Source: Roseomonas sp.
GTDB taxonomy: Bacteria > Pseudomonadota > Alphaproteobacteria > Acetobacterales > Acetobacteraceae
Assembly: GCA_020249285.1 (NCBI GenBank)
Contig: JADCFX010000008.1
Span: 124,001-188,000, forward strand
Direction of reading: 5' to 3'
Length of the DNA: 64,000 bases
Shown: positions 9,013-19,283 of the stretch, one piece after another
Numbering within the stretch: position 1 is the first letter of the stretch
Layout: the number at the start of each line of letters is the position of its first letter
The notes under the pieces: generated by a model
What the model was told of the DNA's origin: nothing
What the model saw: only the letters and a program-made list of their open reading frames with translations
The model's database searches: none
Translations under genes and position numbers: made by a program

Positions 9013-9393
9013 TCAAGTTTGGGCGATCATGCGGCCCAACGGCCGACCTGCGCAGATATGCACATGGAAATGCGGTACTTCCTGCCCGGCATGCATGCCC
9101 ATATTCATCAGCACGCGATACCCATCCGCTTCCAGCCCCAAGCCCTTTGCCACCTGGCCCACCGCGCGCCAGAAGCCAGTGATTTCATCAGGCGTTGCGC
9201 TGGCGCTGAAATCAGCAATCGAGACATAGCGCCCCTTCGGGATCACCAGCACATGCACCGGCGCCTGCGGCGCGATGTCATGGAAGGCGAGCACATGCTC
9301 ATCTTCATGCACCTTCTTCGCGGGGATTTCGCTGCGCAGGATCCGCGCGAAGATATTGCTGTCATCATAGGGGCCAAGGCCATTGACGGGCAT
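9013..9393 (-). CDS. HIT family nucleotide hydrolase (HINT-like)
   Basis: The 126-residue histidine-triad protein starts with DSNIFARILRSEIPAKKV and ends with the triad HFHVHI, the nucleotide-binding catalytic motif of the HINT branch. It should hydrolyse purine nucleoside phosphoramidates or similar adducts in the cytoplasm. The length is normal. The ATG at 9393 has GAGGGAAG eight bases upstream; a much longer open frame upstream is overlap with the next gene and lacks family similarity. It sits just upstream of the GMC oxidoreductase. Confidence 0.9.
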   Translation of the reverse strand: MPVNGLGPYDDSNIFARILRSEIPAKKVHEDEHVLAFHDIAPQAPVHVLVIPKGRYVSIADFSASATPDEITGFWRAVGQVAKGLGLEADGYRVLMNMGMHAGQEVPHFHVHICAGRPLGRMIAQT

Positions 9394-9460
9394 GGTTTCG
9401 CTTCCCTCGTTGATATCACTATCCCCACCATGCCATGCGTGGCCAGGATTGGAAGCCCGC

Positions 9461-10453
9461 TCAAGCAGAACCGAGCCAAGCCGCCGCCGCCTGATCCGCC
9501 CCGCTCGGCAAGGGCGCGTCGCGATTCCCCATCCAGGCCAGGATATCGCCGGCCACCGCCACGCCGCCGAAATCGCGCAGCAGCATGTGATGGCCTTCGG
9601 GATAAAAGGCCACGCGCTGGGCAGCACCCCTCGGCAATTGCGCCAGGGCCACGCGAATCGGCTTGGGTGGCACCAATTCATCCTTCGCGCCGTAGAGCAC
9701 CAGCGCTGGGGCGGTGAAGCGCGGCAGGGCGGCGGTGGCGGCATCCATCAGATCAACCAGGCCCGCCACGGCATCCACCCGCGTTTGCTTCAGCAACTTG
9801 GGGTCGCCGGACCAGCGGCGCCAGGCTTCCAGATTATCTGTCGGGCGAAACAGAGGCGCGCTGGACGAAAACGCCAGCCCTGGCACAAGCGCCACCATAA
9901 CATCCAGCGTCCAGCGCGCCGGCCATCCCAGGCTGTTTCGTCCGCGCAAGGCCGGCGCGGAAAGCACAAGGCCATCCGCCATGGGGGCCTTGCTGCCGGC
10001 CAACACCAGCACCGCGCCGCCCATGCTTTCGCCCAGCATGAAAAGCGGCAGGCCGGGATGGCGCGCACGGATCAGCCCTGCGGCGGTAATGGCGTCCTGC
10101 GCCAGAGTCTCATGCCCCGGCCAAACGCCGCGCGGCCCCGTGCCGCCAAAGCCGCGCTGGTCATAGGCGTAAAGCGCCACCCCCGCCCCGGTGAACCAGG
10201 GCGCGGCATCTTCCGCATAGGATCGGCCATATTCATTCATGCCATGCAAAGCGAGCATCACCGCACGCGGTGGTCCTTCCGGCTGCCAGGCATGCAAGGG
10301 CAGGCGCACGCCATCGGCCATGATCAGCGCATCATCCCTGAGCGTCGGTCTGGTCACCACCGGCCCCATGGGGGCGCGCGCCTCGGCACACCCGGCCAGC
10401 GCCAGGCCGGCCAGCAGCGCGCGGCGCGGTGTTATGAAGGGCTTCATGGTCAT
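9461..10453 (-). CDS. Alpha/beta-hydrolase lipoprotein (monoacylglycerol lipase / lysophospholipase-like)
   Basis: The roughly 330-residue protein has an export signal with a lipobox-like ALAGC, so it is probably an anchored envelope lipoprotein. It has a complete hydrolase fold: the oxyanion loop ALHGMNEYGRSY, YDQRGFGGT, the nucleophile elbow GESMGG, LVLYGAKDELVPP with the acid, and PEGHHMLLRD with the His. These features fit hydrolase_4 / lysophospholipase enzymes acting on monoacyl lipids. Two adjacent ATGs (10453, 10447) are both possible, and neither has a strong ribosome site. It is probably a single-gene unit. Confidence 0.82.
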   Translation of the reverse strand: MTMKPFITPRRALLAGLALAGCAEARAPMGPVVTRPTLRDDALIMADGVRLPLHAWQPEGPPRAVMLALHGMNEYGRSYAEDAAPWFTGAGVALYAYDQRGFGGTGPRGVWPGHETLAQDAITAAGLIRARHPGLPLFMLGESMGGAVLVLAGSKAPMADGLVLSAPALRGRNSLGWPARWTLDVMVALVPGLAFSSSAPLFRPTDNLEAWRRWSGDPKLLKQTRVDAVAGLVDLMDAATAALPRFTAPALVLYGAKDELVPPKPIRVALAQLPRGAAQRVAFYPEGHHMLLRDFGGVAVAGDILAWMGNRDAPLPSGADQAAAAWLGSA

Positions 10454-10540
10454 GGGCTTTAGATAGGGTGCCGGGCAAGGCTGGTCCATCACCCCCTACC
10501 CCGGTATGCTCGGCCCAAGACCTGCGACATGAGGACTCAG

Positions 10541-10768
10541 ATGCGCGACCAGCAAATGACCGGCTATGGCCCGAAGCCCGTGGTGGGTGTGACGCCCGAA
10601 CAGCGCATTACTGTGCAACGCCGCAATATCCCCTGCGATGGGGAAGCGGCGAGCGGGCTCGGCCATCCGCGTATTTGGCTGCATATTGAAGGGCATGATG
10701 TGACCTGCCCTTATTGTTCCATCACCTATGTGCTGGCCGAAGGCGCCGGCGAGGATCATGGGCATTGA
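10541..10768 (+). CDS. Small zinc-finger (CHCC) protein
   Basis: The 75-residue protein carries a C...H...CPYC zinc-ribbon arrangement (IPCDG, HPRIWLHIE, VTCPYC). This resembles the zf-CHCC domain of the mitochondrial complex I subunit NDUFS6 and its short alphaproteobacterial homologues. I choose the ATG at 10541 because GAGG lies six bases before it; an ATG at 10529 lacks this. The end overlaps the start of polA by eleven bases, so the two are co-translated. The bacterial role is not established. Confidence 0.75.
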   Translation: MRDQQMTGYGPKPVVGVTPEQRITVQRRNIPCDGEAASGLGHPRIWLHIEGHDVTCPYCSITYVLAEGAGEDHGH

Positions 10769-13634
10769 AGACGGCGCCGGCCCTGACACAGCACGCCCGC
10801 ATGGCAAAGCCTTGAGCGAGGCAATTGCCGGGGCCGAGGGCCTGCCGGAAACCAAGCCAGGTGAGCGCCACCTGATTCTGGTGGATGGTTCTGGCTATAT
10901 TTTCCGCGCCTATCACGCGTTGCCGCCGATGACGCGGCCCGATGGCACGCCGGTGAATGCGGTTTTCGGCTTCACGAATATGCTCTCCCAATTCCTGCTG
11001 CGCCACGCCGCGAGCCATATCGCGGTGGTGTTCGATGCCGGGCGCAATACGTTTCGCAATCAGATTTATGCCGCATACAAGGCGCATCGCCCGGACCCGC
11101 CACCGGAATTGGTGCCGCAATTCGGCCTGATCCGCGATGCAACAGATGCCTTTGGTGTTGCGCGTGTGGAACAAGAAGGTTTTGAAGCGGATGATTTGAT
11201 CGCTGCCTATGCCAAGGCGTTTGAAGCAACCGGCGGGCATGTGACGATTGTTTCTTCCGACAAGGATCTGATGCAATTGATCCGCCCTGCGGTGCAGATG
11301 CTCGATCCCATGAAGCAGAAGCCGCTGCGCGCGCCGGAAGTCATGGAAAAATTCGGCGTCACCCCGGATAAGGTGGTGGAAGTGCAAGCGCTGGCCGGGG
11401 ATGCGACAGATAATGTGCCGGGCGTGCCGGGCATTGGCATCAAGACAGCGGCGCAATTGATCAATGAATATGGTGATCTTGAAGCGCTGCTGGCCCGCGC
11501 GGGGGAAATCAAGCAGCCGAAGCGCCGCGAGGCTTTGCTGGAAAACGCCGAATTGGCGCGGATTTCCCGCCGCCTGGTGGCGTTGGATGACAATGCGCCA
11601 CTGCCGCTTGAGATTGCGGCGCTGGAAGCCAAGGCGCCGGGCGATGGCAAGCTGGAAGCATTTCTGCGCACGCAAGGGTTTCGTTCCATCCTGGCGCGGA
11701 TGGGCTTTGGCGAGACAAGCGGCGCACCGCATCGCGGGGTAAGCCGCGCGACTGCGCCGGAAGCCCCCTCGGCAGAAGCGCCAAATGTGGCAGCCGCTTT
11801 TGGCCCCTATGATTGCGTGACGGATGAAGCCACCTTGGCGCGTTGGGTCGCGCTGGCGCGAGAAGCTGGCGTGGTGGGTGTGGATACGGAAACCGATAGC
11901 CTGGATGCGCGCCGCGCCACCATGGTTGGGTTCTCGCTGGCCATCGCGCCGGGTCGCGCCTGCTATGTGCCGATCCGCCATGGCAGCACAGGCGATATGC
12001 TGGCCGCGCCGGCACCGGCGCAGATTGCGCCGGAGGCCGCCTTTGCGCTGCTTCGCCCGCTTCTCACCGATGCTGCCGTGCTCAAGGTTTTCCAGCACGC
12101 GAAATATGATCTGGAAGTCATGGCGCGGGCGGAAAATGGTGGCTTTGCCGAGATCAGCCCGATTGATGACACCATGATGCTGTCCTACGCCATGGAAGCC
12201 GGCCGGCATGGCCATGGCATGGATGAGCTGTCGGTTTTGCATCTTGGCCATAAGCCGATCAGCTTTGATGAGGTGACTGGCACCGGCAAAGCCCGCATGC
12301 TGTTCAGTGAAGTGCCGCTGGACAAAGCCACGGCCTATGCCGCCGAAGATGCGGATGTGACGCTGCGCCTGTGGCTGCTGCTGCGCCCACGCTTGCGCGC
12401 TGATGGGGCGCTGGCGAGCTACGAGCAAATCGAACGCCGCATGATCCCCGTTTTGCGCGATATGGAAGCCGCTGGCGTGAAGGTGGATGGCGCGGAATTG
12501 GCGCGCATTGGGGAAGATTTCGCCGGGCGCCTGGCAGTGCTGGAAGCGGCCATCCATCAGCTTGCTGGCCGCGCGTTTAATGTTGGGTCGCCCAAGCAAT
12601 TGGGTGAGATTCTGTTTGATGAAATGGGGCTACCCGGCGGACGCAAGGGCAAGACCGGCGCCTATTCCACCGATGCGGCGGTGCTGGAAGAACTCAGTGT
12701 CCAGGGCGTGGAGTTGGCTGGCAAGGTGCTGGAATGGCGCCAATTGGCCAAGCTGAAATCCACCTATGTTGAAGGGCTCGCCGCGCAGATCGATCCAACT
12801 GACAAGCGCGTGCATACATCCTATCAGATGGCCATCACCTCCACCGGGCGGCTTTCTTCGACCGATCCCAATTTGCAGAATATCCCGATCCGCAGCGAAG
12901 AAGGCATGCGCATCCGCCGCGCCTTCATTGCCGATAAGGGCAATGTGCTGCTGGCCGCAGATTACAGCCAGATCGAACTGCGCTTGCTCGCGCATTTGGC
13001 CGATGTGCCGACGCTCCGCGAAGCCTTTGCGGGTGGTGAGGATATTCACGCCCGCACCGCAGCAGAAATCTTTGGCATTCCGCGCGACAAGGTGGATAAG
13101 GAAGCGCGGCGCCGCGCCAAGATGATCAATTTCGGCATCATCTATGGCATGTCGGCTTTTGGCTTGGCATCGCGCTTGGGGATTCCGCCCGGTGAGGGGC
13201 GCAGCATCATTGATGCCTATTTCGCGCAATATCCGGGCATCAGGCAGGAAATGGAGCGCTTGAAGGAAGAAGCGCGCACCCATGGCTTTGTGCGCACCCC
13301 CTTTGGCCGCAAGCTGTGGATTCCCGATATCGCCACGCGCGATCCGGTGCGCCGCGCCGGGGCTGAGCGTGCCGCCATCAATGCGCCCTTCCAGGGCGGC
13401 GCTGCCGAGATCATCAAACGCGCCATGGTACGCCTGCCGCGCGCCTTGCGCGATGCGGGGCTGAAGGCGCGCATGCTGCTGCAAGTGCATGATGAATTGG
13501 TGTTCGAAGTGCCGGAGGCTGAGGTTGAAGCAACCTCAGCTATCGTGCGGCAAATCATGGAATCGATCGCCACGCTGCGCGTGCCGCTTTCGGTTGAAAT
13601 CGGACAGGGTCATTCCTGGGCAGAGGCGCATTGA
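10758..13634 (+). CDS. polA: DNA polymerase I
   Basis: The 958-residue protein is full length for Pol I. The 5'-nuclease domain starts at [17 protein letters not shown] and includes [12 protein letters not shown] and [14 protein letters not shown]. The 3'-5' exonuclease domain keeps its first acidic motif ([10 protein letters not shown]), so proofreading is probably active. The polymerase domain shows motif A ([15 protein letters not shown]), motif B ([16 protein letters not shown]) and motif C ([11 protein letters not shown]). The ATG at 10758 follows GAGG and overlaps the zinc-finger gene. The protein fills gaps after RNA primer removal and in excision repair. Confidence 0.97.
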   Translation: MGIEDGAGPDTARPHGKALSEAIAGAEGLPETKPGERHLILVDGSGYIFRAYHALPPMTRPDGTPVNAVFGFTNMLSQFLLRHAASHIAVVFDAGRNTFRNQIYAAYKAHRPDPPPELVPQFGLIRDATDAFGVARVEQEGFEADDLIAAYAKAFEATGGHVTIVSSDKDLMQLIRPAVQMLDPMKQKPLRAPEVMEKFGVTPDKVVEVQALAGDATDNVPGVPGIGIKTAAQLINEYGDLEALLARAGEIKQPKRREALLENAELARISRRLVALDDNAPLPLEIAALEAKAPGDGKLEAFLRTQGFRSILARMGFGETSGAPHRGVSRATAPEAPSAEAPNVAAAFGPYDCVTDEATLARWVALAREAGVVGVDTETDSLDARRATMVGFSLAIAPGRACYVPIRHGSTGDMLAAPAPAQIAPEAAFALLRPLLTDAAVLKVFQHAKYDLEVMARAENGGFAEISPIDDTMMLSYAMEAGRHGHGMDELSVLHLGHKPISFDEVTGTGKARMLFSEVPLDKATAYAAEDADVTLRLWLLLRPRLRADGALASYEQIERRMIPVLRDMEAAGVKVDGAELARIGEDFAGRLAVLEAAIHQLAGRAFNVGSPKQLGEILFDEMGLPGGRKGKTGAYSTDAAVLEELSVQGVELAGKVLEWRQLAKLKSTYVEGLAAQIDPTDKRVHTSYQMAITSTGRLSSTDPNLQNIPIRSEEGMRIRRAFIADKGNVLLAADYSQIELRLLAHLADVPTLREAFAGGEDIHARTAAEIFGIPRDKVDKEARRRAKMINFGIIYGMSAFGLASRLGIPPGEGRSIIDAYFAQYPGIRQEMERLKEEARTHGFVRTPFGRKLWIPDIATRDPVRRAGAERAAINAPFQGGAAEIIKRAMVRLPRALRDAGLKARMLLQVHDELVFEVPEAEVEATSAIVRQIMESIATLRVPLSVEIGQGHSWAEAH

Positions 13635-13636
13635 CC

Positions 13637-14857
13637 ATGGCATCGGGATGGAGTGCTGCCGAAAAACGCACCCTGGCGCAAATCTGCGCCGCGCATTTCG
13701 TCAGCCATTTGCATATCCTGATCCTACCGCCACTATTTCCGCTCCTGCGGGAATCGCTCGGTGTTTCCTATATTGAACTCGGCCTGGCGTTGACGGTCTT
13801 CAATATTGTCTCCGCCTTTACCCAGGCGCCGATGGGCTTTGTGGTGGACCGGATCGGCCCGCGCAAAATGCTGGCGGCGGCTTTGATGTTTGGTGGTTCC
13901 GCCTTCATCCTGCTTGGGCTGTTTCCAAGCTGGCCCATTCTGATGGTGGCCGTCGCCATGGCTGGGCTCGCCAATAGTGTCTATCACCCGGCGGATTACG
14001 CAGTGCTTGGTTCGGATATCAGTGAAGGCCGAGTAGGTCGCGCCTTTTCGCTGCACACCGCGTGCGGCTTTTTGGGTGGCGCCATTGCGCCTGCCTTCAT
14101 GCTGGGTGTTGCGGCGCTTGGCGGCATGTCCTCCGCGATGATTGCCGGCGGTTTGGTTGGCCCGCTGGTCGCGATACCGCTGATATTCGCCGCGCGGCGC
14201 GATGCGGCCAAGCCCCGCCCGGCAGCAACCACGCAGCGCACGGCGGAAGCGGGTGGCGTGCGCCGTGTGCTGACCCCGGCTGTGATGGCGATGATGGTGT
14301 TCTTCATCATGCTGGCACTGGCCAATGGCGGCATCCACAGTTTCTCCGTCGCGGCCTGGGTGGCGCAGGGCATGACCCTGGAACTCGCGAATGGGGCTTT
14401 GACGGGCTATCTATTCGCGAGCGCCATTGGCGTTTTGATGGGCGGTTACATCGCGGATTGGACCAAGCGCCATGGGCTGGTGGCGACTTTCGGTTTCATT
14501 GCCGCCGCATCCATCATGCTGCTGGTCGGCAATGGCGTTTTCCAGGGCTATGCGCTGGTGGTGGCCATGATTTCATCCGGGCTGCTGACCGGTATGATCA
14601 TGCCATCGCGCGACATGCTGGTGCGCGCTGCCGCACCACCAGGGCAGGCAGGTGCGGTGTTTGGCATCGTCTCCACCGGCTTCAATATTGGCGGCATGGT
14701 GGGGCCGCCGCTTTTCGGCTGGCTGCTGGAAGCGGGGGAGCCCAGGCTGATCTTCATCACCAGCGCGGGCTTCATGCTGCTGACGGCGGTGATGGCGATA
14801 GGGCAGGAATGGCGGCTGGCGCGCCGCCGCCGCGCGGCGATGACCGCAGCGGAATGA
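13637..14857 (+). CDS. Major facilitator superfamily transporter
   Basis: The 406-residue membrane protein has about twelve hydrophobic segments in two halves. The MFS loop between helices 2 and 3 is readable as [13 protein letters not shown]. The opening ([18 protein letters not shown]) resembles the fosmidomycin-resistance / CynX-like branch of MFS exporters. The substrate is unknown. The ATG at 13637 lies two bases after the polA stop, so it is probably co-transcribed with polA. Its stop directly abuts the convergent AEC transporter gene. Confidence 0.85.
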   Translation: MASGWSAAEKRTLAQICAAHFVSHLHILILPPLFPLLRESLGVSYIELGLALTVFNIVSAFTQAPMGFVVDRIGPRKMLAAALMFGGSAFILLGLFPSWPILMVAVAMAGLANSVYHPADYAVLGSDISEGRVGRAFSLHTACGFLGGAIAPAFMLGVAALGGMSSAMIAGGLVGPLVAIPLIFAARRDAAKPRPAATTQRTAEAGGVRRVLTPAVMAMMVFFIMLALANGGIHSFSVAAWVAQGMTLELANGALTGYLFASAIGVLMGGYIADWTKRHGLVATFGFIAAASIMLLVGNGVFQGYALVVAMISSGLLTGMIMPSRDMLVRAAAPPGQAGAVFGIVSTGFNIGGMVGPPLFGWLLEAGEPRLIFITSAGFMLLTAVMAIGQEWRLARRRRAAMTAAE

Positions 14858-15781
14858 TCAAGCTTTGAAGTAAGCGAGCAACACAGAAAGTGTTGCGATG
14901 GAGATCAGCGTGGAAAGCAGCACGGTAGCACCTGAAGCACCCACGCCGGTTTCGTAGCGCCGCGCCAGCAGAAAGGCATTGGCGCCAGTCGGCAGGGCAG
15001 AACTCACCACCGCCACCGCCGTTTCCAAAGGCGAAAGCCCGAGCGCCCAGCAGGCACCCCAAGCAAGCGCGGGCATCAGGGCGAGTTTCAGGAAACTGGC
15101 AAAAGCAACCTCCGCCCGCGCCCCGGCCAAAGAAAATCCCGCGAGCGACCCGCCAAGGCAGAATAGTGCCAGTGGCGGCCCGGCACCGCCGAGCAACTCC
15201 AGCACGCGCCGCATTGGCGCCGGCACGGGAATCCCAAGCCCCTGCCACACAAAAGCGAGAAAGACCGCCATCACAATCGGATGCCGCAGCACACCCAGCA
15301 GCGTGGCGCGCAATACGCGCGACAGCGGCGCCTGGCTATGCAGCCCAATCTCCGCCACCACAGTGGCGACACTCAGCAACACCATCGAATGCAGCGCGAG
15401 GATTGCCAGCAATATGGTCAGCCCCGCCTGACCGAAGGCTGCCGTGATCAGCGGAATGCCGAGCATGACGGTATTTCCGAAGCTGGCATTCAGCGCGAAT
15501 AGCCCCGCCGCACCAATGCCCTGGCGCAACCTTGCGCGACCCAGCCACAGTGCAATGCCATAGATCAGCATGGAGGCGATGAAAAACGCGAAGGCCGCCG
15601 GCCCGCCGCCCTCATGCCCCGAAGTACCGCCATTGAATAGCAAGCAGGGCGAAGCGATGGAGAAGGTGAAGAAATTCAGCCCGCGAAACCCGCCATCATC
15701 CACAAAGCGCCAGCGCGAAGCGGCATAGCCCAAAGCGATAATCGCAAAAACCGGCAGGACAATGCCAAGAACAATGCTCAC
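14858..15781 (-). CDS. AEC family (auxin efflux carrier-like) transporter
   Basis: The 307-residue membrane protein has about ten hydrophobic helices in two repeats: an N-terminal VLPVFAIIALGYAASR and a second half with LPTGANAFLLARRYE. Both are typical of AEC/PIN-like permeases such as bacterial malonate or malate carriers. The transported acid is unknown. Its start overlaps the gmk stop by four bases (ATGA), so it is the last gene of the yicC–gmk–AEC unit. Confidence 0.88.
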   Translation of the reverse strand: MSIVLGIVLPVFAIIALGYAASRWRFVDDGGFRGLNFFTFSIASPCLLFNGGTSGHEGGGPAAFAFFIASMLIYGIALWLGRARLRQGIGAAGLFALNASFGNTVMLGIPLITAAFGQAGLTILLAILALHSMVLLSVATVVAEIGLHSQAPLSRVLRATLLGVLRHPIVMAVFLAFVWQGLGIPVPAPMRRVLELLGGAGPPLALFCLGGSLAGFSLAGARAEVAFASFLKLALMPALAWGACWALGLSPLETAVAVVSSALPTGANAFLLARRYETGVGASGATVLLSTLISIATLSVLLAYFKA

Positions 15782-16398
15782 GCGCCAAGCAAGCCCTTGA
15801 TGAAGCCCGCCATGCTGGGTAGGCGGGGGCGCTCACTACGCGCGGCATGCAACACGGCGCGCGCGGCTGCTACGGTTGCGGCGAAATCCTGATTGATCAG
15901 CACATGGTCAAACTCATCCCAATGGGCGATTTCTTCCCGCGCTGCCGCCATGCGCTTGGCGATCTCCTCTGTCCCGTCCTGGCCGCGCAGTTGCAGCCGC
16001 CGCTCCAGCTCCGCCATGCTCGGCGGTAGCAGGAAAATGCTGGTGACATCGGCCGGCATGCTGGCCTTTAATTGCCGATGGCCCTGCCATTCAATGTCGA
16101 ACAGCACATCGCGCCCTTCGGCCAAGGCGGCTTCGACTGGCGCGCGCGGGGTGCCATAGCCGCGGCCCAGAAACATGGCATGTTCCAGCAAATCACCGCG
16201 CGCGATCATGGCCTGATATTCCGCCATATCGCGGAAATGGTAATGCACGCCATCAACTTCCCCCGGACGCGGCGCGCGGGTGGTGACGCTGACGGAAAGC
16301 GCCAAATCTGCCTCGCTTCCCAAAAGCGCGCGGGAAACACTGGTTTTGCCCGCCCCTGGGGGTGCCGCAATCACCAGACAAACACCGCGACGCTTCAT
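15778..16398 (-). CDS. gmk: Guanylate kinase
   Basis: The 206-residue enzyme phosphorylates GMP to GDP. The P-loop APPGAGKTSVSRALL, the SVSVTTRAPRPGEVDGVHYHF GMP-binding signature and the DIEWQGHRQLK strand are all clear, and the length is normal. It follows yicC after six bases, the usual yicC–gmk order in alphaproteobacteria. It overlaps the AEC transporter by four bases. Confidence 0.96.
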   Translation of the reverse strand: MKRRGVCLVIAAPPGAGKTSVSRALLGSEADLALSVSVTTRAPRPGEVDGVHYHFRDMAEYQAMIARGDLLEHAMFLGRGYGTPRAPVEAALAEGRDVLFDIEWQGHRQLKASMPADVTSIFLLPPSMAELERRLQLRGQDGTEEIAKRMAAAREEIAHWDEFDHVLINQDFAATVAAARAVLHAARSERPRLPSMAGFIKGLLGA

Positions 16399-16404
16399 GG
16401 GCGC

Positions 16405-17304
16405 TTACTCCACATTTGCCGCTTGTTCGCGCAGGCGTTCGATCGCGGCTTTCAGATCAAGCCCCAAACGCGTCAGCGCGACACTCGCGGATTTGCTGCA
16501 CAGCGTATTGGCTTCGCGCACGAATTCCTGCGTCAGAAATTCCAACCGCCGCCCCACCGCATCGCTGGAAGCCAATAAGGCACGCGCTTCTGCGATATGG
16601 GCGTTCAGCCTATCAATCTCCTCCCGCACATCAGATTTGGCGGCGAGCAGCGCGACCTCGGCGGCCAGGCGTTCTTCCGGCACACGGCGTTCGCCTTCCA
16701 GCAGGGCTGCGAGGCTTTCGATCAGGCGCGCCTTTTGCTGCGTGGGTTGATCCGCCGCCGCATCGCGGGCCAGCGCCACGAGGGCCGCGATTTCATCAAT
16801 CAGCACGCCCAGAATTTCCGCGAGGCGCGCCCCTTCCGCCGCACGCGCCTTGGCAAGCCCCTTCAGCGCGGCATCGAAACCCTTGGCCACGGCGGCGCGG
16901 CGCGCTTCCTCGGCGGCTTCATCCAATTCGGCGCTTTCGGCGCGCAGCACGCCTGGCAGGGTCAGCAGTGCCTCGGCACGCGGCGGCGGCGCACCTGGAA
17001 TGCGCGCGGCCAAATCTAGCGCCAGGCGCAGGGCCTGATCGAGGGCGGCTGGGTCTGGTGTCAGCCGGGGGCCTACCTTTTCCTCGCGCTTGATGTTCAA
17101 GGTGGCGGAGATATTGCCGCGCTTGAACACCTTCCCCGCCGCGTCGCGCAGCGCCGGTTCCACCGCGTCAAAGCCATTGGGCAGGCGCAGCCGCAAATCC
17201 AGGCCGCGCCCATTGACGCTGCGCACTTCCCACAGGAAGGAAGCGCCATCGGGCAGGGTGCCATCAGCACGGGCGAAACCGGTCATGGATGCAAGCTGGG
17301 CCAT
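16405..17304 (-). CDS. YicC family endoribonuclease
   Basis: The 299-residue protein belongs to the YicC family, recently described as an endoribonuclease involved in RNA turnover. Diagnostic pieces are the N-terminal SMTGFARADG, WEVRSVNGRGLDLRLRLP, KRGNISATL, and the C-terminal RRLEFLTQEFVREANTLCSK. The ATG at 17304 places MTGFAR at residue 7. No strong ribosome site precedes it. It is divergent from the SDR gene with only 28 bases between, so both promoters share that space or lie inside the genes. Confidence 0.9.
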   Translation of the reverse strand: MAQLASMTGFARADGTLPDGASFLWEVRSVNGRGLDLRLRLPNGFDAVEPALRDAAGKVFKRGNISATLNIKREEKVGPRLTPDPAALDQALRLALDLAARIPGAPPPRAEALLTLPGVLRAESAELDEAAEEARRAAVAKGFDAALKGLAKARAAEGARLAEILGVLIDEIAALVALARDAAADQPTQQKARLIESLAALLEGERRVPEERLAAEVALLAAKSDVREEIDRLNAHIAEARALLASSDAVGRRLEFLTQEFVREANTLCSKSASVALTRLGLDLKAAIERLREQAANVE

Positions 17305-17332
17305 GCGCCGTTTTTGCCCCAGGAGGAATGTT

Positions 17333-18115
17333 ATGCAAGCGCTTTGGCAAAATGTGCTGATCACCGGGGCCTCATCCGGGCTGGGCCGCGCCTTGGCGGA
17401 AGCCTGCGCGGCGCCTGGGGTGGTGCTGCATCTCTCGGGCCGCGATGCTGCCAGGCTGGAAGAGGCCGCCGCTGCCTGCCGCGCCAAGGGGGCGGAAGTG
17501 CTGCCCCGCGTTATGGATGTATGCGATGCGGAAGCCATGGCGGGCTGGATCATGGGCGCCGGGCGGCTTGATCTGGTGATTGCCAATGCTGGCATTTCTG
17601 CCGGTACCGGGGGCGTCACGGAACCCACTTCTCAAACACGCCTGCTTTTTGAAACCAATGTCACCGGCGTTTTGAATACGGCGCTCCCCGCGCTGGAGGT
17701 CATGGCCGCGCAAACCCCAGGCGCGGATGGGCTGCGCGGACGCATTGCTGTGGTTTCTTCCGTCGCGGCCTTTGTCGCGGCCCCGGGCGCGCCGACCTAT
17801 TGCGCCACCAAAGCCGCGGTGCAGCGCTGGGCGGAAGCGTTGGATGCGACAGAACGCAAGCGCGGCATTCGGATGCACGCGATCTGCCCCGGCTATGTCC
17901 GCACGCCCATGACGGCGCGCAACAAATTCCCAATGCCGTTCTTGATGGATGCGGATGAAGCCGCGCGGCGCACCTTGGCCGGGCTCGCGCGCGGCAAGAC
18001 GCGCATCGCCTATCCTTGGCCGACTTATATGCTGGCGCGTTTCGCGGGCAGCTTGCCGATTTCCTGGCGGGCCGCGATTTTCAGCCGCCTGCCCGCCAAG
18101 GATGGGAGTATTTGA
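17333..18115 (+). CDS. Short-chain dehydrogenase/reductase
   Basis: The 260-residue classical SDR has the TGASSGLGRALAEA cofactor loop, the NAG motif (VIANAGISAG), Ser in VVSSVAAF, and catalytic Tyr/Lys in TYCATKAAV. The following CPGYVRTPMT region is typical of enzymes acting on lipid-like or steroid-like substrates. The C-terminus is hydrophobic, suggesting membrane association. AGGAGG lies six bases before the ATG at 17333. Substrate unknown. Confidence 0.88.
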   Translation: MQALWQNVLITGASSGLGRALAEACAAPGVVLHLSGRDAARLEEAAAACRAKGAEVLPRVMDVCDAEAMAGWIMGAGRLDLVIANAGISAGTGGVTEPTSQTRLLFETNVTGVLNTALPALEVMAAQTPGADGLRGRIAVVSSVAAFVAAPGAPTYCATKAAVQRWAEALDATERKRGIRMHAICPGYVRTPMTARNKFPMPFLMDADEAARRTLAGLARGKTRIAYPWPTYMLARFAGSLPISWRAAIFSRLPAKDGSI

Positions 18116-18120
18116 AGAAT

Positions 18121-19254
18121 CTACCCGTTCGGCTTCAGCATCTGGCGCAGCACCGTGCCATCGGATAGCCGATCAAAACCCTCATTGATTTCTTCCAACT
18201 TCACCACACCGCTTTTCAGCTTATTCACCGGCATCTTGCCGCGCCGATAGAGCGAAAGCAGGCGCGGAATGTCTCGTTCCGCGACACATGACCCCATATA
18301 GGAACCGCGAATGCTCTTTTCCTCCGACACCAAAGATGCGTGGAGGTAGGAGACAGAGGCATTCACATTCGGCAAGCCAGCGCTGATGGTGCTGCCGCCG
18401 CGCGCAGTAATGGCAATGGCAAGCTGCATGGCTGGGATGGTACCGGCGGTTTCGATCACCGTATCAACGCCACCATCGGTCGCATCGCGCACCGCCGCCG
18501 CGCAATCATCATTGCCGGCCAGGAAGACATCGGTGGCACCCCATTCCTTGGCCTGCTCCAGCTTTTTCGGGTTGGTATCAACCGCGATGATGCGATCCGC
18601 GCCCGATGCCACGGCAGCGAACAACGCATTCATGCCAACGCCACCCAGGCCCACAACCGCGACATTCTCGCCCGGCTGCAAGCGCGCGGTATTGATCACG
18701 GCGCCGGCGCCCGTCATGACCGCGCAGCCGAAAATTGCAGCGTCATCAAGGGGAATATCCTTGTCAATCTTGACCGCCGAACGGCGCGCCACGACGGCAT
18801 ACTGCGCAAACAGCGACAGGCCGCTATTGTGATTGACGTAAGAACCATCAAGCCGCCGGATGCGCTTCGCACCACTCACCAGCGACCCCGCCGCGCGTGC
18901 CGCATTGCCACTCGGGCAGATATTGGGCCGACCGCGCGCGCAGTAACGACAGGTGCCGCAGGATGAAGCGAAAACCGTGATCACGTGATCACCGGGCTTG
19001 AGGTCCGTAATCCCCGGCCCGCATTCGCGCACGATGCCGGCCCCTTCATGGCCTATCACAATCGGCAAAGGGCGCGGGCGCTGGTTTTCGATGGTGGAAA
19101 GATCGGAATGGCACAGCCCGGCGGCGGCAACTTCAATCAGGATTTCACCTGGGCCAGGTGGGTCAAGCTCCACCTCCTCAACCACCAAAGGACGAGTCTT
19201 GGCATAGGGGCGCGGCAGGCCCTGTTCGAACAGAATGGCGGCTTTCATGCGCAT
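18121..19254 (-). CDS. Zinc-dependent medium-chain alcohol dehydrogenase
   Basis: The 377-residue MDR enzyme has catalytic zinc ligands in AGLCHSDLST and GHEGAGIV, the structural four-cysteine zinc loop (CGTCRYCARGRPNIC) and the NAD fold VVGLGGVGMNAL. It resembles class III-like or aryl-alcohol dehydrogenases. The ATG at 19254 has AGGAGG eight bases upstream and is followed at once by a second ATG. It begins 29 bases after the class V aminotransferase stop on the same strand, so the two may form one unit. The exact alcohol is not predictable. Confidence 0.9.
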   Translation of the reverse strand: MRMKAAILFEQGLPRPYAKTRPLVVEEVELDPPGPGEILIEVAAAGLCHSDLSTIENQRPRPLPIVIGHEGAGIVRECGPGITDLKPGDHVITVFASSCGTCRYCARGRPNICPSGNAARAAGSLVSGAKRIRRLDGSYVNHNSGLSLFAQYAVVARRSAVKIDKDIPLDDAAIFGCAVMTGAGAVINTARLQPGENVAVVGLGGVGMNALFAAVASGADRIIAVDTNPKKLEQAKEWGATDVFLAGNDDCAAAVRDATDGGVDTVIETAGTIPAMQLAIAITARGGSTISAGLPNVNASVSYLHASLVSEEKSIRGSYMGSCVAERDIPRLLSLYRRGKMPVNKLKSGVVKLEEINEGFDRLSDGTVLRQMLKPNG

Positions 19255-19283
19255 CGGCGCTTCCTCCTGATAGTATTCTGCGC

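Noticed and set aside
9383..10462. A 359-codon plus-strand open frame opposite the lipase-like lipoprotein
   Set aside because: The minus strand carries a complete hydrolase fold with its catalytic triad. The plus-strand product is a low-complexity shadow.
10722..12599. A 625-codon open frame on the minus strand opposite polA
   Set aside because: It is antisense to the conserved 5'-nuclease and exonuclease domains of DNA polymerase I. Its protein is rich in His, Arg and Gln without domain structure.
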